From positions 7,089,519-7,153,518 of the forward strand of contig NZ_KB911581.1 in NCBI RefSeq assembly GCF_000383595.1: a stretch of DNA of 64,000 nucleotides. The letters are read 5' to 3'. Both the position numbers and the translations under genes were made by a program. Shown here piece by piece: positions 8,818 to 16,776 of the stretch. Numbering within the stretch: the first letter of the stretch is position 1; the number at the start of each line of letters is the position of its first letter. The notes beneath the pieces are model-generated. The model was not told the DNA's origin and searched no databases. It saw nothing but the letters and a program-made list of their open reading frames with translations. The DNA is from Streptomyces bottropensis ATCC 25435 (GTDB lineage Bacteria > Actinomycetota > Actinomycetes > Streptomycetales > Streptomycetaceae).

Positions 8818-9400
8818 GCCCTCCGGTCCGTTCACCCCCCTGGACTTCCAGCTCGTGATGCTGCGCCGGATGGCCGACCACAATCCGGGACTCGTCGAGG
8901 ACGCCCGCCGTGCGCTGGGCGTCTCCGTCGCGGACATGCGGGAGGCCAACCGGCGGTGGCAGGCGATGGTGCGCTCGCCCCGGTCGCGGGGCTCGGCGTC
9001 GCGGTACCGGTCGGTGCTGGGGGCGCCGGAGTCCGTCACGGTCCAGAAGATCGGCGACCTGGACTGCGAGGCCTGGCTGTGGCCGGTGCCGCTGTGGGCC
9101 GGCCTCCGCTTCGAGGTGCTGCTCGCGCCGAACGGGGCGGTGTGGAACGAGTGGCTGGTGCGGGCCCCGGGAGTGGCGGGGCCCGAGTTGCGCGCGCTGG
9201 AGGATCTGGCGCCGTGGTCCTGCACGGTGGACGAGGTGGCGCGGGCCTTCGCGCCGGCGCGGCCGCTGGAGGGGACGGCGCCGACGCGGTGGGGGCTCAG
9301 GTTCTCCGCGCCCGACGGGGAGGGCGTGCGGCGGGAGTGTGTCGCGGAGTTCACGTGGGGGCTGTTGCAGCGGATCACCACGGTGGACGCGCGGCCCTGA
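8777..9400 (+). CDS. Conserved hypothetical protein, last gene of the envelope operon
   Basis: A 207-residue soluble protein that I do not recognise as a named family. It starts PFTPLDFQLVMLRRMADHNPG and has a helical N-terminal third, then a mixed beta region with many Trp residues (EAWLWPVPLWAGLRFEVLLAPNG, WNEWLVRAPG). No signal peptide, Cys pair or catalytic motif is apparent. Two ATGs, 8777 and 8786, fit; both overlap the 3' end of the FkbM gene by some tens of bases and neither has a strong ribosome-binding site, so it may be translated by coupling. Proteins of this look are common in Streptomyces but unassigned. Confidence 0.7.
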   Translation: MDPMPSAKRPGPDRPSGPFTPLDFQLVMLRRMADHNPGLVEDARRALGVSVADMREANRRWQAMVRSPRSRGSASRYRSVLGAPESVTVQKIGDLDCEAWLWPVPLWAGLRFEVLLAPNGAVWNEWLVRAPGVAGPELRALEDLAPWSCTVDEVARAFAPARPLEGTAPTRWGLRFSAPDGEGVRRECVAEFTWGLLQRITTVDARP

Positions 9401-9553
9401 CAGCGCCGGATCGCACCTGATCGCCACTCGTCAGTTCACGCACACCGTCGATCACCTTCTTCCCCAACCGCTCGCAAGAGCACCCCCAAGCGGAAGATTG
9501 GCGATCATCGGGCCGTGCGGGACACCGCTGGGCCTACTGTCCGTGAAGAGTTC

Positions 9554-9576
9554 CGATCTCACGTTGCGATCTCACG
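9554..9576 (+). repeat. Direct repeat before the MEDS-STAS gene
   Basis: Two copies of CGATCTCACG occur at 9554-9563 and 9567-9576, separated by three bases (13-bp period), ending just before the GGAGAGG ribosome-binding site of the gene at 9590. The rest of the 189-base gap 9401-9589 shows no gene. Spacing of just over one helix turn suits binding of a dimeric regulator, but its role is not known. Confidence 0.5.
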
Positions 9577-9589
9577 GAGAGGCAGCCCC

Positions 9590-10510
9590 ATGACGACCCG
9601 GCACCCCGCGGAGCGAACCGTGCCCGTCGAGCGGCTGCGACTGGGGGATCACGCGTGCATGGGGCCGGGGGACCTGGAGGATGCCGGGGAGTCCCCGTGG
9701 AAGGTGTTCACCGCCTACACCCGGACCAGCCTGGCGCGCGGGGAGAAGGTCCTGCTGGTCATGGACCCGGACGACCTGAGCGACGACGAGGTGGTCGCGC
9801 TGCTGGACCGGGGCAGCGGGCAGGTCGTGGCGGCGCGGGCCGACGGTCAGCTGTCGCTCAAGCGCAACACCGACATCTACGCCCCCGACGGCCGCTTCCG
9901 GGAGCGGCGCACGATCGACGCCTACGCCTCCGAGGTCGACCGCGCCTGCGACGAGGGCTGGACGGGGCTGCGGGTCACCGCCGACATGAGCTGGGCGCCC
10001 CGGATGAACGTCGGCCACGACCGGCTGCTCGACTACGAGGCGTCCGTGGCGCCGCTGTTCGCGGATCCGCTGTTCACCGCGATCTGCTGGTACGACCGCC
10101 GGCGCTTCGACGACGACCTGACGGCCCGCGTCGGCAAGGTCCACCCGCTGCGGGTCATGGACCGCCTCGACGCCCTGGAGGTCACCGAGACCCCGGACGG
10201 CGGGCGGATCGCCGGCACCGCCGAGCTGAGCACCCGCACGGAGTTCGTCGAGGCCCTGCGCGATGCGCTGGAACGCCGTGACGAGGCCGGCCCCAGCCAC
10301 CTCGTCCTCGACCTGCGTGACCTGTGCTTCATGGAGGCCCACTGCGCCTGGCAGCTGATCAGCCTCGCCGCGTCGCTCCCGGCCGGCAGCGAGGTCACCG
10401 TGCGCTGCGGCGAGCTGCTGGGGCTGGTGCTTGAGCAGCTGGGCGCCGACGAGGTGCCCCAACTGCTGGTCAGCGTCGAGGCGGAAGAAGACGAGGGAGA
10501 CGCCGGGTGA
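9590..10510 (+). CDS. MEDS sensory domain-STAS (anti-anti-sigma-like) protein
   Basis: A 306-residue two-domain protein. Residues ~15-190 match the MEDS (DcmR) sensory domain: GDHACMGP near the start, then EKVLLVMDPD and WYDRRRF. Residues ~205-300 form a STAS domain with H-L-V-L-D-L-R-D-L-C-F-M-E-A-H; the position that is a phosphorylated Ser/Thr in SpoIIAA-type proteins is not obvious here. Such pairs in Streptomyces control stress sigma factors. Start 9590 is preferred over an upstream in-frame start because GGAGAGG is seven bases before it. The next gene, an anti-sigma-type ATPase, starts in its stop codon. Confidence 0.85.
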   Translation: MTTRHPAERTVPVERLRLGDHACMGPGDLEDAGESPWKVFTAYTRTSLARGEKVLLVMDPDDLSDDEVVALLDRGSGQVVAARADGQLSLKRNTDIYAPDGRFRERRTIDAYASEVDRACDEGWTGLRVTADMSWAPRMNVGHDRLLDYEASVAPLFADPLFTAICWYDRRRFDDDLTARVGKVHPLRVMDRLDALEVTETPDGGRIAGTAELSTRTEFVEALRDALERRDEAGPSHLVLDLRDLCFMEAHCAWQLISLAASLPAGSEVTVRCGELLGLVLEQLGADEVPQLLVSVEAEEDEGDAG

Positions 10511-10914
10511 GCGGGGTTCCGCTGCTGCGGACGGAGTTCGGCGCGGCCGATCTCCCGCTGCTGCGCTCGCTCGTCGAGGAGGCCTGCGTCCGGGCCGGTC
10601 TCGCCGCCGCCGTCCGAGGGGTTCTCGTGCAGGCCGTGGCGGAGATCGCGACGAACGCCGTGGAGCACGGAAGCGGCGCCGGTCTCGTCGAACTCCGCTC
10701 CCATGAGGGCGAGTTGTGCTGCGAGGTGACGGGGTACGGGCCAGGCCCCGCGGCGGGGCGGCCCACGGGGCTCGGGCCCCGGCTCGCCGGGGCGCTGATC
10801 GCGGGCGCGGTGCCGGGCGCCGGCGCCCTCCGGGTGCGCGGCACCGAGCAGGGCACCCTCGTCACCCTGTCCGCGCCCCTGCCGGGCTCCGCTACAGCCC
10901 CGCCCGCGCGCTGA
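10507..10914 (+). CDS. Anti-sigma-factor-type ATP-binding protein (HATPase_c_2)
   Basis: A 135-residue GHKL-fold protein. The N box is V-A-E-I-A-T-N-A-V-E-H-G (residues ~40-51), and a G-x-G stretch follows in VTGYGPGP and GLGPRLAGALI. This is the RsbW/SpoIIAB-like family used as anti-sigma factors and switch kinases. GTG at 10507 overlaps the stop of the MEDS-STAS gene (GTGA), so the two are a partner pair: the STAS domain is the natural ligand of this kinase. Its 3' end overlaps the convergent LuxR-type gene by 23 bases. Confidence 0.85.
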   Translation: MSGVPLLRTEFGAADLPLLRSLVEEACVRAGLAAAVRGVLVQAVAEIATNAVEHGSGAGLVELRSHEGELCCEVTGYGPGPAAGRPTGLGPRLAGALIAGAVPGAGALRVRGTEQGTLVTLSAPLPGSATAPPAR

Positions 10915-13303
10915 ACCAGGCCGCGACCTGACTGCGGTTGTGGAAGCCGAGCTTCACGAGGATGCGTTCGACATGGCCCTCGGCGGTGCGGCGGGCGATG
11001 ACCAGGTGATCGGCGATCTGCCGGTTGGTGCGACCCTGGGCGACGAGGGCGGCGACCTGGAGTTCACGGCGGGTGAGGGGGACGGGGTCGGCGCACACGT
11101 GATCGGCACCCGGTTCCGGTGCCGCGCCCGCGGGTCCCCCGGCCGGGGCGGCCCCCGCGCACCCGGCGGAGGCGGCCCGCGTCCGGGGAGCCGGGGCGGG
11201 ATCCTCCGCCGCGCGCACGCCGGGCGCCTGACGCCGGGCCGGCTCGCCGAGGGCGTACGCCACCGCCTGCTCCGGGGTCAGACGGCCGCCCCGGCGGTGG
11301 GCCAGGGTGTAGGCGTGGTCGCCGAGGGCGCGGCGGGCGTGCTGTTCGGCGGCGCGGGGGCGGCCGGGCCCCAGGGCGTCCATGGGGTTGCCGCCGATGT
11401 CGTGCCAGATGCGGTCGACGGCGCCGCGCAGGACGCCCGCCCGCTCGGCGTCGCCCGCCAGGGCCTCGGCGGCGGCGAGCAGGTCGAGGGTGCGGGCGAG
11501 GCTCTGGTGCTGGCGCACGGTGTACGGCAGCCGCAGACAGGCGCGGGCCTGCTCGGCGGCCCGGTCGTACTGCCCGGCCGACCAGTGCGCGAGGGCGAGG
11601 GTGCGCAGTGCCCAGGAGCGGGCCCACTGTTCGCCGTGCGCCTCGCAGAGGGCGACGGCCTCGGCGCACAGCGGGATGGCCTGCGCGGCCCGGCCCCGGC
11701 TGACGAGGGTGCAGGCCAGTTCGACGCGGGTGAGGACGACGAAGGCGGTGGAGACGCGGGCCCGGCCCGGGGCGAGGGCGCCGGCGGGCACGGGCGGGGG
11801 CGCGGGCACCGGGAGTTCCCCGTCGTCGGCGGCGGCCGCCGCCCGCACCGGGTCGAGGCCGGCCAGGACGGCGGCGGAGCGGCTGTGGACCAACGAGGTC
11901 AGGGCGCCCGCCCACATGGCGCGGGTCAGCACCACGTCCGGCCGTGCCCCGGCCCGCAGGGCGCCGTCCATCCAGTGCCGGCCCTCGCCCCAGATGCCGC
12001 CCGCGACCCAGTGGAACCACAGGCGGGGGGCGAGCCGCAGGCCGTGCTGGGCCTCGCCCGGGGTGGTGAGGCAGAAGTCGAGGGCGGCCCGGTAGTTGTC
12101 CTGGTCGATGCGGAGGCGTTCGGTGATCTCCGCCTGGTCGGGGCCGAACCAGGCCTGCTCGTACTCGGCGCCGAGACGGGCGAAGTGATCGCGGTGGCGT
12201 CGCCGGGTGCCGGTCGCCTCACCGAGGCCGTGCAGCTTCTCCAGCCCGTAGTCGCGCAGGGAGACCAGCAGCCGGTAGCGGACCTGTCCGGCGTGGTCCT
12301 CCCGGAGAAGCACCGACTTGTCGACGAGCCCGGCGACGGCGTCCAGGACGGCGCCCGCCGTCATCTCCTCCCCGGCGCGGGTGGCCTCGGAGGCGCAGAC
12401 GGCCTCGGCGGCGGCGAGGCCGAAGCCGCCGACGAACACCGACAGCCGCGCCCACACCAACTGCTCCTGCGGGGTGCACAGTTCATGGCTCCAGTCGACG
12501 GCGGAGCGCAGGGTGCGGTGGCGGGGCGCGGAGGTCGGGCTGCCGCAGGTGAGGAGCTGGTAGCGGTCGTCGAGGCGTTCGACGAGCTGGTCCACGCCGA
12601 GGGCGCGCACCCGGACCGCCGCCAGTTCGATGGCGAGCGGCAGTCCGTCGAGGCGACGGCAGAGGCGGGCCACCGCCCGCTGGTTCGCCTCGCCGACGGT
12701 GAAGCCGGGGACCACGGCCGCGGCCCGGTCGGCGAACAGTCTGAGCGCGGGGAAGGAGTCGACCGCCGACGGAGTCAGCTCCTCCGGCGCGGGCGCGGGC
12801 AGCGGCGGCACCTCGAAGAGCTGTTCCCCGGCCAGACCGAGCCGGTGTCGGCTGGTGGCGAGGATCCGTACGCCCTCCGTGGCCGCCAGGACGGCCTGGG
12901 CGAGGACCGCGCAACTGCGTAGCAGGTGCTCACAGTTGTCGAGCACGATGAGGAGTCGCCGCTCGCGCAGGTGGTCGACGAGGATCTCCAGCGGGGGCCG
13001 TACGGTCTCGTTGCGTACGCCGAGCGCGTCGTTCACGGCGTGCGGGACGAACGCCTCGTCGCTCAAGGCGGCCAGGGGCACGAGCCAGACGCCGTCCGGG
13101 AAGGCCCGGGCGACCTGGCCCGCCACATGTCCGGCGAGCCGGGTCTTGCCCACCCCGCCGGGTCCGGTCAGGGTCAGCAGTCTGCCCGCCGCCAACAGCC
13201 TTCTGACATCAGCGGCCTCGTCCCGTCGCCCCACGAAGCTCGTCAGCTCCGCCGGGAAACCGGACGGGCGCCGCGACTCCGATCCGCCCACGATGCCGCT
13301 CAC
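10892..13303 (-). CDS. NB-ARC-type ATPase / LuxR-family transcriptional regulator
   Basis: An 803-residue regulator with an ATPase and a DNA-binding end. Near the N terminus F-V-G-R-R-D-E leads into a P-loop (T-G-P-G-G-V-G-K-T-R), followed by L-L-I-V-L-D-N-C-E-H (Walker B) and I-L-A-T-S-R (sensor). The middle is alpha-helical repeat sequence of the TPR type. The last 70 residues are a LuxR/GerE helix-turn-helix (LTRRELQVAALVAQGRTNRQI, then A-E-G-H-V-E-R-I-L-V-K-L-G). The GTG at 13303 is chosen because TGAGGG precedes it and the open frame upstream runs into the next gene; a GTG at 13291 is also possible. No target is evident. Confidence 0.85.
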   Translation of the reverse strand: MSGIVGGSESRRPSGFPAELTSFVGRRDEAADVRRLLAAGRLLTLTGPGGVGKTRLAGHVAGQVARAFPDGVWLVPLAALSDEAFVPHAVNDALGVRNETVRPPLEILVDHLRERRLLIVLDNCEHLLRSCAVLAQAVLAATEGVRILATSRHRLGLAGEQLFEVPPLPAPAPEELTPSAVDSFPALRLFADRAAAVVPGFTVGEANQRAVARLCRRLDGLPLAIELAAVRVRALGVDQLVERLDDRYQLLTCGSPTSAPRHRTLRSAVDWSHELCTPQEQLVWARLSVFVGGFGLAAAEAVCASEATRAGEEMTAGAVLDAVAGLVDKSVLLREDHAGQVRYRLLVSLRDYGLEKLHGLGEATGTRRRHRDHFARLGAEYEQAWFGPDQAEITERLRIDQDNYRAALDFCLTTPGEAQHGLRLAPRLWFHWVAGGIWGEGRHWMDGALRAGARPDVVLTRAMWAGALTSLVHSRSAAVLAGLDPVRAAAAADDGELPVPAPPPVPAGALAPGRARVSTAFVVLTRVELACTLVSRGRAAQAIPLCAEAVALCEAHGEQWARSWALRTLALAHWSAGQYDRAAEQARACLRLPYTVRQHQSLARTLDLLAAAEALAGDAERAGVLRGAVDRIWHDIGGNPMDALGPGRPRAAEQHARRALGDHAYTLAHRRGGRLTPEQAVAYALGEPARRQAPGVRAAEDPAPAPRTRAASAGCAGAAPAGGPAGAAPEPGADHVCADPVPLTRRELQVAALVAQGRTNRQIADHLVIARRTAEGHVERILVKLGFHNRSQVAAWFSARAGL

Positions 13304-13440
13304 GCCCTCAGATGTGGTTCCCGTACGCGCTGTTGTAACCGCGAAGGGTGGGCAGCGGGTACGGGCGGGACGCGCGCTTCGTGGATTTCCCGCCTCTTCG
13401 GGTGAGGAGGGCTCGCCCGGCCGGGAGCGGGTGCCGCGGG

Positions 13441-14331
13441 TCAGCCGGTGGTCGCCGCCTCCGTGATCGCCTCGACGACCCGGGGCAGCGAGTCGGGGTG
13501 CAGCCACAGGAAGAGGTTGGGCTCGACCAGCTCCAACTCCATCACGCACGGCCGCCCGTCCTCCCCAGTGACGAGGTCGACGCGCGCGTACAGCAGCTCG
13601 GGCTCTCCGGGTACGGCCGCCAGCGCCCGCTCGGCGACGGCGAGTTCGGCCTCGGTCGGGGTCCAGGGTTCCAGGTCCGGGTGGGGGGTCTTGTCGGCGT
13701 CGTAGGCGGTGCCCGGCGCGAGCACCGCCCCCTTGCGGCTGGCGTGCAGCAGCCGGCCGCCGAAGAACTGCAGGGCCCGCTCCCCCTCGGTGTCGATGCT
13801 GGTCACGAACGGCTGCACCATCGCGGTGAGCCCCTCGGCGTGCATCCGCTCGACATGCCCCGCGGCGGTGTCCCGCTGGTCGGGCGTGTAGCGGGCGGCA
13901 AAGCGGGCGCCCGCGCCTGAGGTGGGCTTCACGACGTACTCGTGGGTCCGCGGAAGCTCCACGGGCTCGCCCGGCGCGAGGTAGGCCGTCGGCACGACGG
14001 GCACCCCGGCGGCGGCGAGGTCACCGATGTACCGCTTGTCGGTGTTCCAGCGCACGACCCCGGCCGGGTTGGCGAGCCGGGTGGCCGCGCCCGCCTTCTC
14101 CGCCCAGGCCACGAACTCGGCCGCGCGCCAGCTGTAGTCCCAGGTGGACCGGATGACGACGAGGTCGTACCCGGCCCAGTCGGCCGCCGGGTCGTCCCAG
14201 TGCACGGCCGCCGCCTCGGCCCCGGCCTCCCCCAGCGCCCGCACCAGCACCGGCAGGTCCCGGTCGTGGCTCGCCCCCGGACCGGGGTCGTAGGTGGCGA
14301 CGGCGATTCGGGGGGCGGCTGTGCGGGCCAC
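13441..14331 (-). CDS. ATP-grasp domain protein
   Basis: A 296-residue enzyme of the ATP-grasp ligase superfamily. It starts RIAVATYDPGPGASHDRDLP, with the substrate-side Rossmann half (YDLVVIRSTWDYSW), the P-loop-like stretch (EYVVKPTSGAGARF, residues ~128-141) and the metal-binding C-terminal E-L-E-L-V-E-P-N-L-F. The subgroup resembles the DcsG (D-cycloserine synthetase)-like and RimK-like ligases that join a carboxylate to an amine, but no substrate can be deduced here. GTG start with GGAG nine bases upstream. Not coupled to its neighbours. Confidence 0.8.
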   Translation of the reverse strand: MARTAAPRIAVATYDPGPGASHDRDLPVLVRALGEAGAEAAAVHWDDPAADWAGYDLVVIRSTWDYSWRAAEFVAWAEKAGAATRLANPAGVVRWNTDKRYIGDLAAAGVPVVPTAYLAPGEPVELPRTHEYVVKPTSGAGARFAARYTPDQRDTAAGHVERMHAEGLTAMVQPFVTSIDTEGERALQFFGGRLLHASRKGAVLAPGTAYDADKTPHPDLEPWTPTEAELAVAERALAAVPGEPELLYARVDLVTGEDGRPCVMELELVEPNLFLWLHPDSLPRVVEAITEAATTG

Positions 14332-14452
14332 GGGGGCTCCATTCTCGGACGGCTGCGGGTGGCCCCCGGGCGGGTGTCCAGGGGGTCATGGGCGCAGGCT
14401 AACAACCGCGCGTGCCGGGGAGGGAGGGGGTTTTCCGCGAGCGCTCTCCCGC

Positions 14453-15490
14453 TCACGGCACGGCGGGGCCCGTGAGGAAGCGGCCGTCGCCGTCGTACGG
14501 CCAGACGTTGGGGACGCAGCCGTTCATGCCCTTGATCTGCTGCATCATCGCCGGGGCGGGCTCGCCCTCGCCGGGGCAGCCGACGTGGCCCTGGCCGAGG
14601 AAGTGGCCGACCTCGTGGTTGATGATCAGGGCGCGGTAGGCCTCGACGTCCTTGGCGTAGACGGGGGTCGCCAGTTCCCAGCGTTCGAGGTTGACCATGA
14701 CCTTGTCGTTCACGTTGCAGTTGAACTCGCCGCCGGTGTCCAGCCCGCCCGTGCCGCAGACGTCGTCGACGGTACCGGGGGTCGCCACCTTGACGACGAA
14801 GTCGAACGTGCCGCCGGAGACCCGCTGGAAGGCGTGGTCGCCGCCGGCCGTCCAGCCGCGCGGGTCGGCCAGGACGCGTTCCACCTCGTCGGCGACGTCG
14901 GCGAGGGAGAGCGACAGCCCCTTCTCGACCTCGACCCGGTAGCGCAGGGGCGTGCCCTTGCCCACCTTGCCGCTGCCGCCGGGCGCCGTGGCGAACGTCC
15001 CGGGCCCGGTTCTCGGGATGGTCACCGGCTTGCGGCTCGGGGACGGGGGCTTCGACTCGTCCGGAGACGTCTCGGGCGAGGCGGCGGCGGAGGAGGAAGG
15101 GGGGGAGGAGGAGGGGCTGCGGGGGGCGCCGGCGCCGGAACTCCTGCCGCCCGTGGAACCCTTGCCGCCCCCCGGGCCGGGGTCGGCCGAGCGCCGGGAC
15201 CGCTCGGACGAGGGCTCCGCCGACGCGGTGGGCTCCGCCTCGGCCGCCACCTCCCGCGTGCCGCCGTTCATCCAGCTCACCGCCGCGAACCCGGCGACGC
15301 CGAGGACCGCCACGACCCCGAGACCACCCCACAGGGGTCCTTTCCCGCGCCGCTCGGGGGCTCTGCGTCTGCGCCCCGGCCCCCTCTCCCTGCCCGCGGC
15401 CGTCGCCTTGGCGGAATCCTGCGCGGTGACACGCGGCGGGCCGCCGCGGCGGGTACGCCTGCCGGAAGGTGTTGCGTGGTGGGCGGTCAT
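14453..15490 (-). CDS. DUF3152 domain protein, HExxH-type putative metalloprotease
   Basis: A 345-residue protein with a basic cytoplasmic N terminus, one membrane segment (GLGVVAVLGVAGFAAVSWM, residues ~54-72), a long Ser/Pro-rich linker to ~165 and a C-terminal DUF3152 domain. That domain contains H-E-V-G-H-F-L-G-Q-G-H near residue 293: HExxHxxGxxH, the zinc site of metzincin-type proteases, and two conserved Cys-containing loops (CGTGG, CNVN; GCPG, GCVPN). The catalytic domain is predicted to sit outside the membrane. The family is common in actinomycetes but its substrate is unknown. AAGGAAC precedes the ATG. Confidence 0.85.
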   Translation of the reverse strand: MTAHHATPSGRRTRRGGPPRVTAQDSAKATAAGRERGPGRRRRAPERRGKGPLWGGLGVVAVLGVAGFAAVSWMNGGTREVAAEAEPTASAEPSSERSRRSADPGPGGGKGSTGGRSSGAGAPRSPSSSPPSSSAAASPETSPDESKPPSPSRKPVTIPRTGPGTFATAPGGSGKVGKGTPLRYRVEVEKGLSLSLADVADEVERVLADPRGWTAGGDHAFQRVSGGTFDFVVKVATPGTVDDVCGTGGLDTGGEFNCNVNDKVMVNLERWELATPVYAKDVEAYRALIINHEVGHFLGQGHVGCPGEGEPAPAMMQQIKGMNGCVPNVWPYDGDGRFLTGPAVP

Positions 15491-15581
15491 GTTCCTTCAG
15501 AGTGTGATCGACATGTGATCGGATGTGGCCGAGTCAGTCACGAAAAGATAACGGATGATCGGCACGGCTCCGCACCACCGC

Positions 15582-15612
15582 TTGACCTTCCCCTTCGGTG
15601 AAGCCCCAGCAT
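15582..15612 (+). promoter_or_regulatory. MerR-type promoter candidate with 19-bp spacer
   Basis: TTGACC at 15582-15587 and CAGCAT at 15607-15612 are separated by 19 bases. Promoters controlled by MerR regulators have such elongated spacers with an imperfect dyad inside; here the spacer holds CTTC and GAAG arms nine bases apart. The MerR-PP2C gene starts 70 bases downstream, so autoregulation is the natural inference. Confidence 0.45.
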
Positions 15613-15681
15613 CGATCGCGGAACGAGGAACGGTCAGGGCCGAAAGAGCCGAGAGCCGGCCGGTGGGAGCCAGGGGGAGTC

Positions 15682-16758
15682 ATGGAGATGCTGACGATCG
15701 GGGCCTTCGCGAAGGCGTGCCGGCTGTCACCGAAGGCGCTGCGGCTCTACGACGAGCTGGAGCTCCTCCGGCCCGCCCACGTCGACCCCGACACCGGCTA
15801 CCGCTACTACGCCACCGCGCAGTTGGAACAGGCGCAACTGGTGGCCTGGCTGCGCCGCCTCGGCATGCCGCTGGCCCGTATCCGTACGGTGTGCGCGCTG
15901 GAACCGGGCCCGGCGGCCCGGGAGATCCGGGCGTACTGGGCCGGGGTCGAGGCCGAGACGGCGACCCGACGCGATCTGGCGGCCTTCCTCGTGCACCACC
16001 TCACCCACCCGTCCGAGGAGGACACCACGATGCCGGAACTCCGTTACGCCGCCCTCTCCGACACCGGCCTGGTCCGCGCCGCCAACCAGGACACCGCCTA
16101 CGCCGGGTCCCGCGTCCTCGCCGTCGCCGACGGCTTCGGCCCGGCGGGTGCCCCCGCGAGCACGGCCGCCGTGGAGGCGCTGAAGACGCTGGACCGCGCC
16201 ACCCTGCCGGCGGGCGGCGTGCTGAACCTGCTGGAGGACGCGGTGCGGGGCGCGAGCGCCGCCGTCCGGGACATCGCGGGCACCGGGGAGGACGGGACGA
16301 CCCTGACCGCGATGCTCTGGACCGGCTCCCAGCTCGCCCTCGTCCACATCGGCGACTCCCGCGCCTATCTGCTGCGCGAGGAGCGGCTGTTCCGGATCAC
16401 CCACGACCACACCGTCGTCCAGTCGATGATCGACGAGGGCCGGCTGACCCCGGAGGAGGCGACCACCCACCCCCGACCCGCCCTGCTGCTCAAGGCGTTG
16501 ACCAACAGCGAGACCGTCGCCACCCCCGACCTGCGCCTGCACGACGCCCACCCCGGCGACCGCTATCTCCTGTGCTCCGACGGCCTGTCGACGGTCGTGC
16601 CCGACCCGGAGATCCGGCGCGTCCTGTCCACCGCCCCGGACCCGGAGGCCGCCGCGCACGCCCTCGTCTCCGAGGCGAACCGGGCGGGCGGCCCGGACAA
16701 CGTGAGCTGCGTGGTGGCGGACGTGGTGCGGGAGGGGGACGGGACGCGCCGGGGGTGA
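15682..16758 (+). CDS. MerR-family regulator fused to a PP2C-type protein phosphatase
   Basis: A 358-residue fusion. Residues 1-70 are a MerR winged helix (LTIGAFAKACRLSPKALRLYD, then G-Y-R-Y-Y), 75-110 the dimerisation helix, and ~122-350 a PP2C/SpoIIE-type Ser/Thr phosphatase. All metal-binding aspartates are visible: R-A-A-N-Q-D, V-A-D-G-F-G, G-D-S-R-A-Y, C-S-D-G-L and G-P-D-N-V-S. The enzyme therefore looks active, although DGxG reads D-G-F-G-P rather than D-G-M-G-G. AGGGGGAG lies just before the ATG at 15682, which excludes the upstream in-frame start. A DNA-binding protein whose effector domain is a phosphatase suggests transcription controlled by metal or phospho-protein state. Confidence 0.9.
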   Translation: MEMLTIGAFAKACRLSPKALRLYDELELLRPAHVDPDTGYRYYATAQLEQAQLVAWLRRLGMPLARIRTVCALEPGPAAREIRAYWAGVEAETATRRDLAAFLVHHLTHPSEEDTTMPELRYAALSDTGLVRAANQDTAYAGSRVLAVADGFGPAGAPASTAAVEALKTLDRATLPAGGVLNLLEDAVRGASAAVRDIAGTGEDGTTLTAMLWTGSQLALVHIGDSRAYLLREERLFRITHDHTVVQSMIDEGRLTPEEATTHPRPALLLKALTNSETVATPDLRLHDAHPGDRYLLCSDGLSTVVPDPEIRRVLSTAPDPEAAAHALVSEANRAGGPDNVSCVVADVVREGDGTRRG

Positions 16759-16776
16759 CGAGGACCGCGGGAAGTC

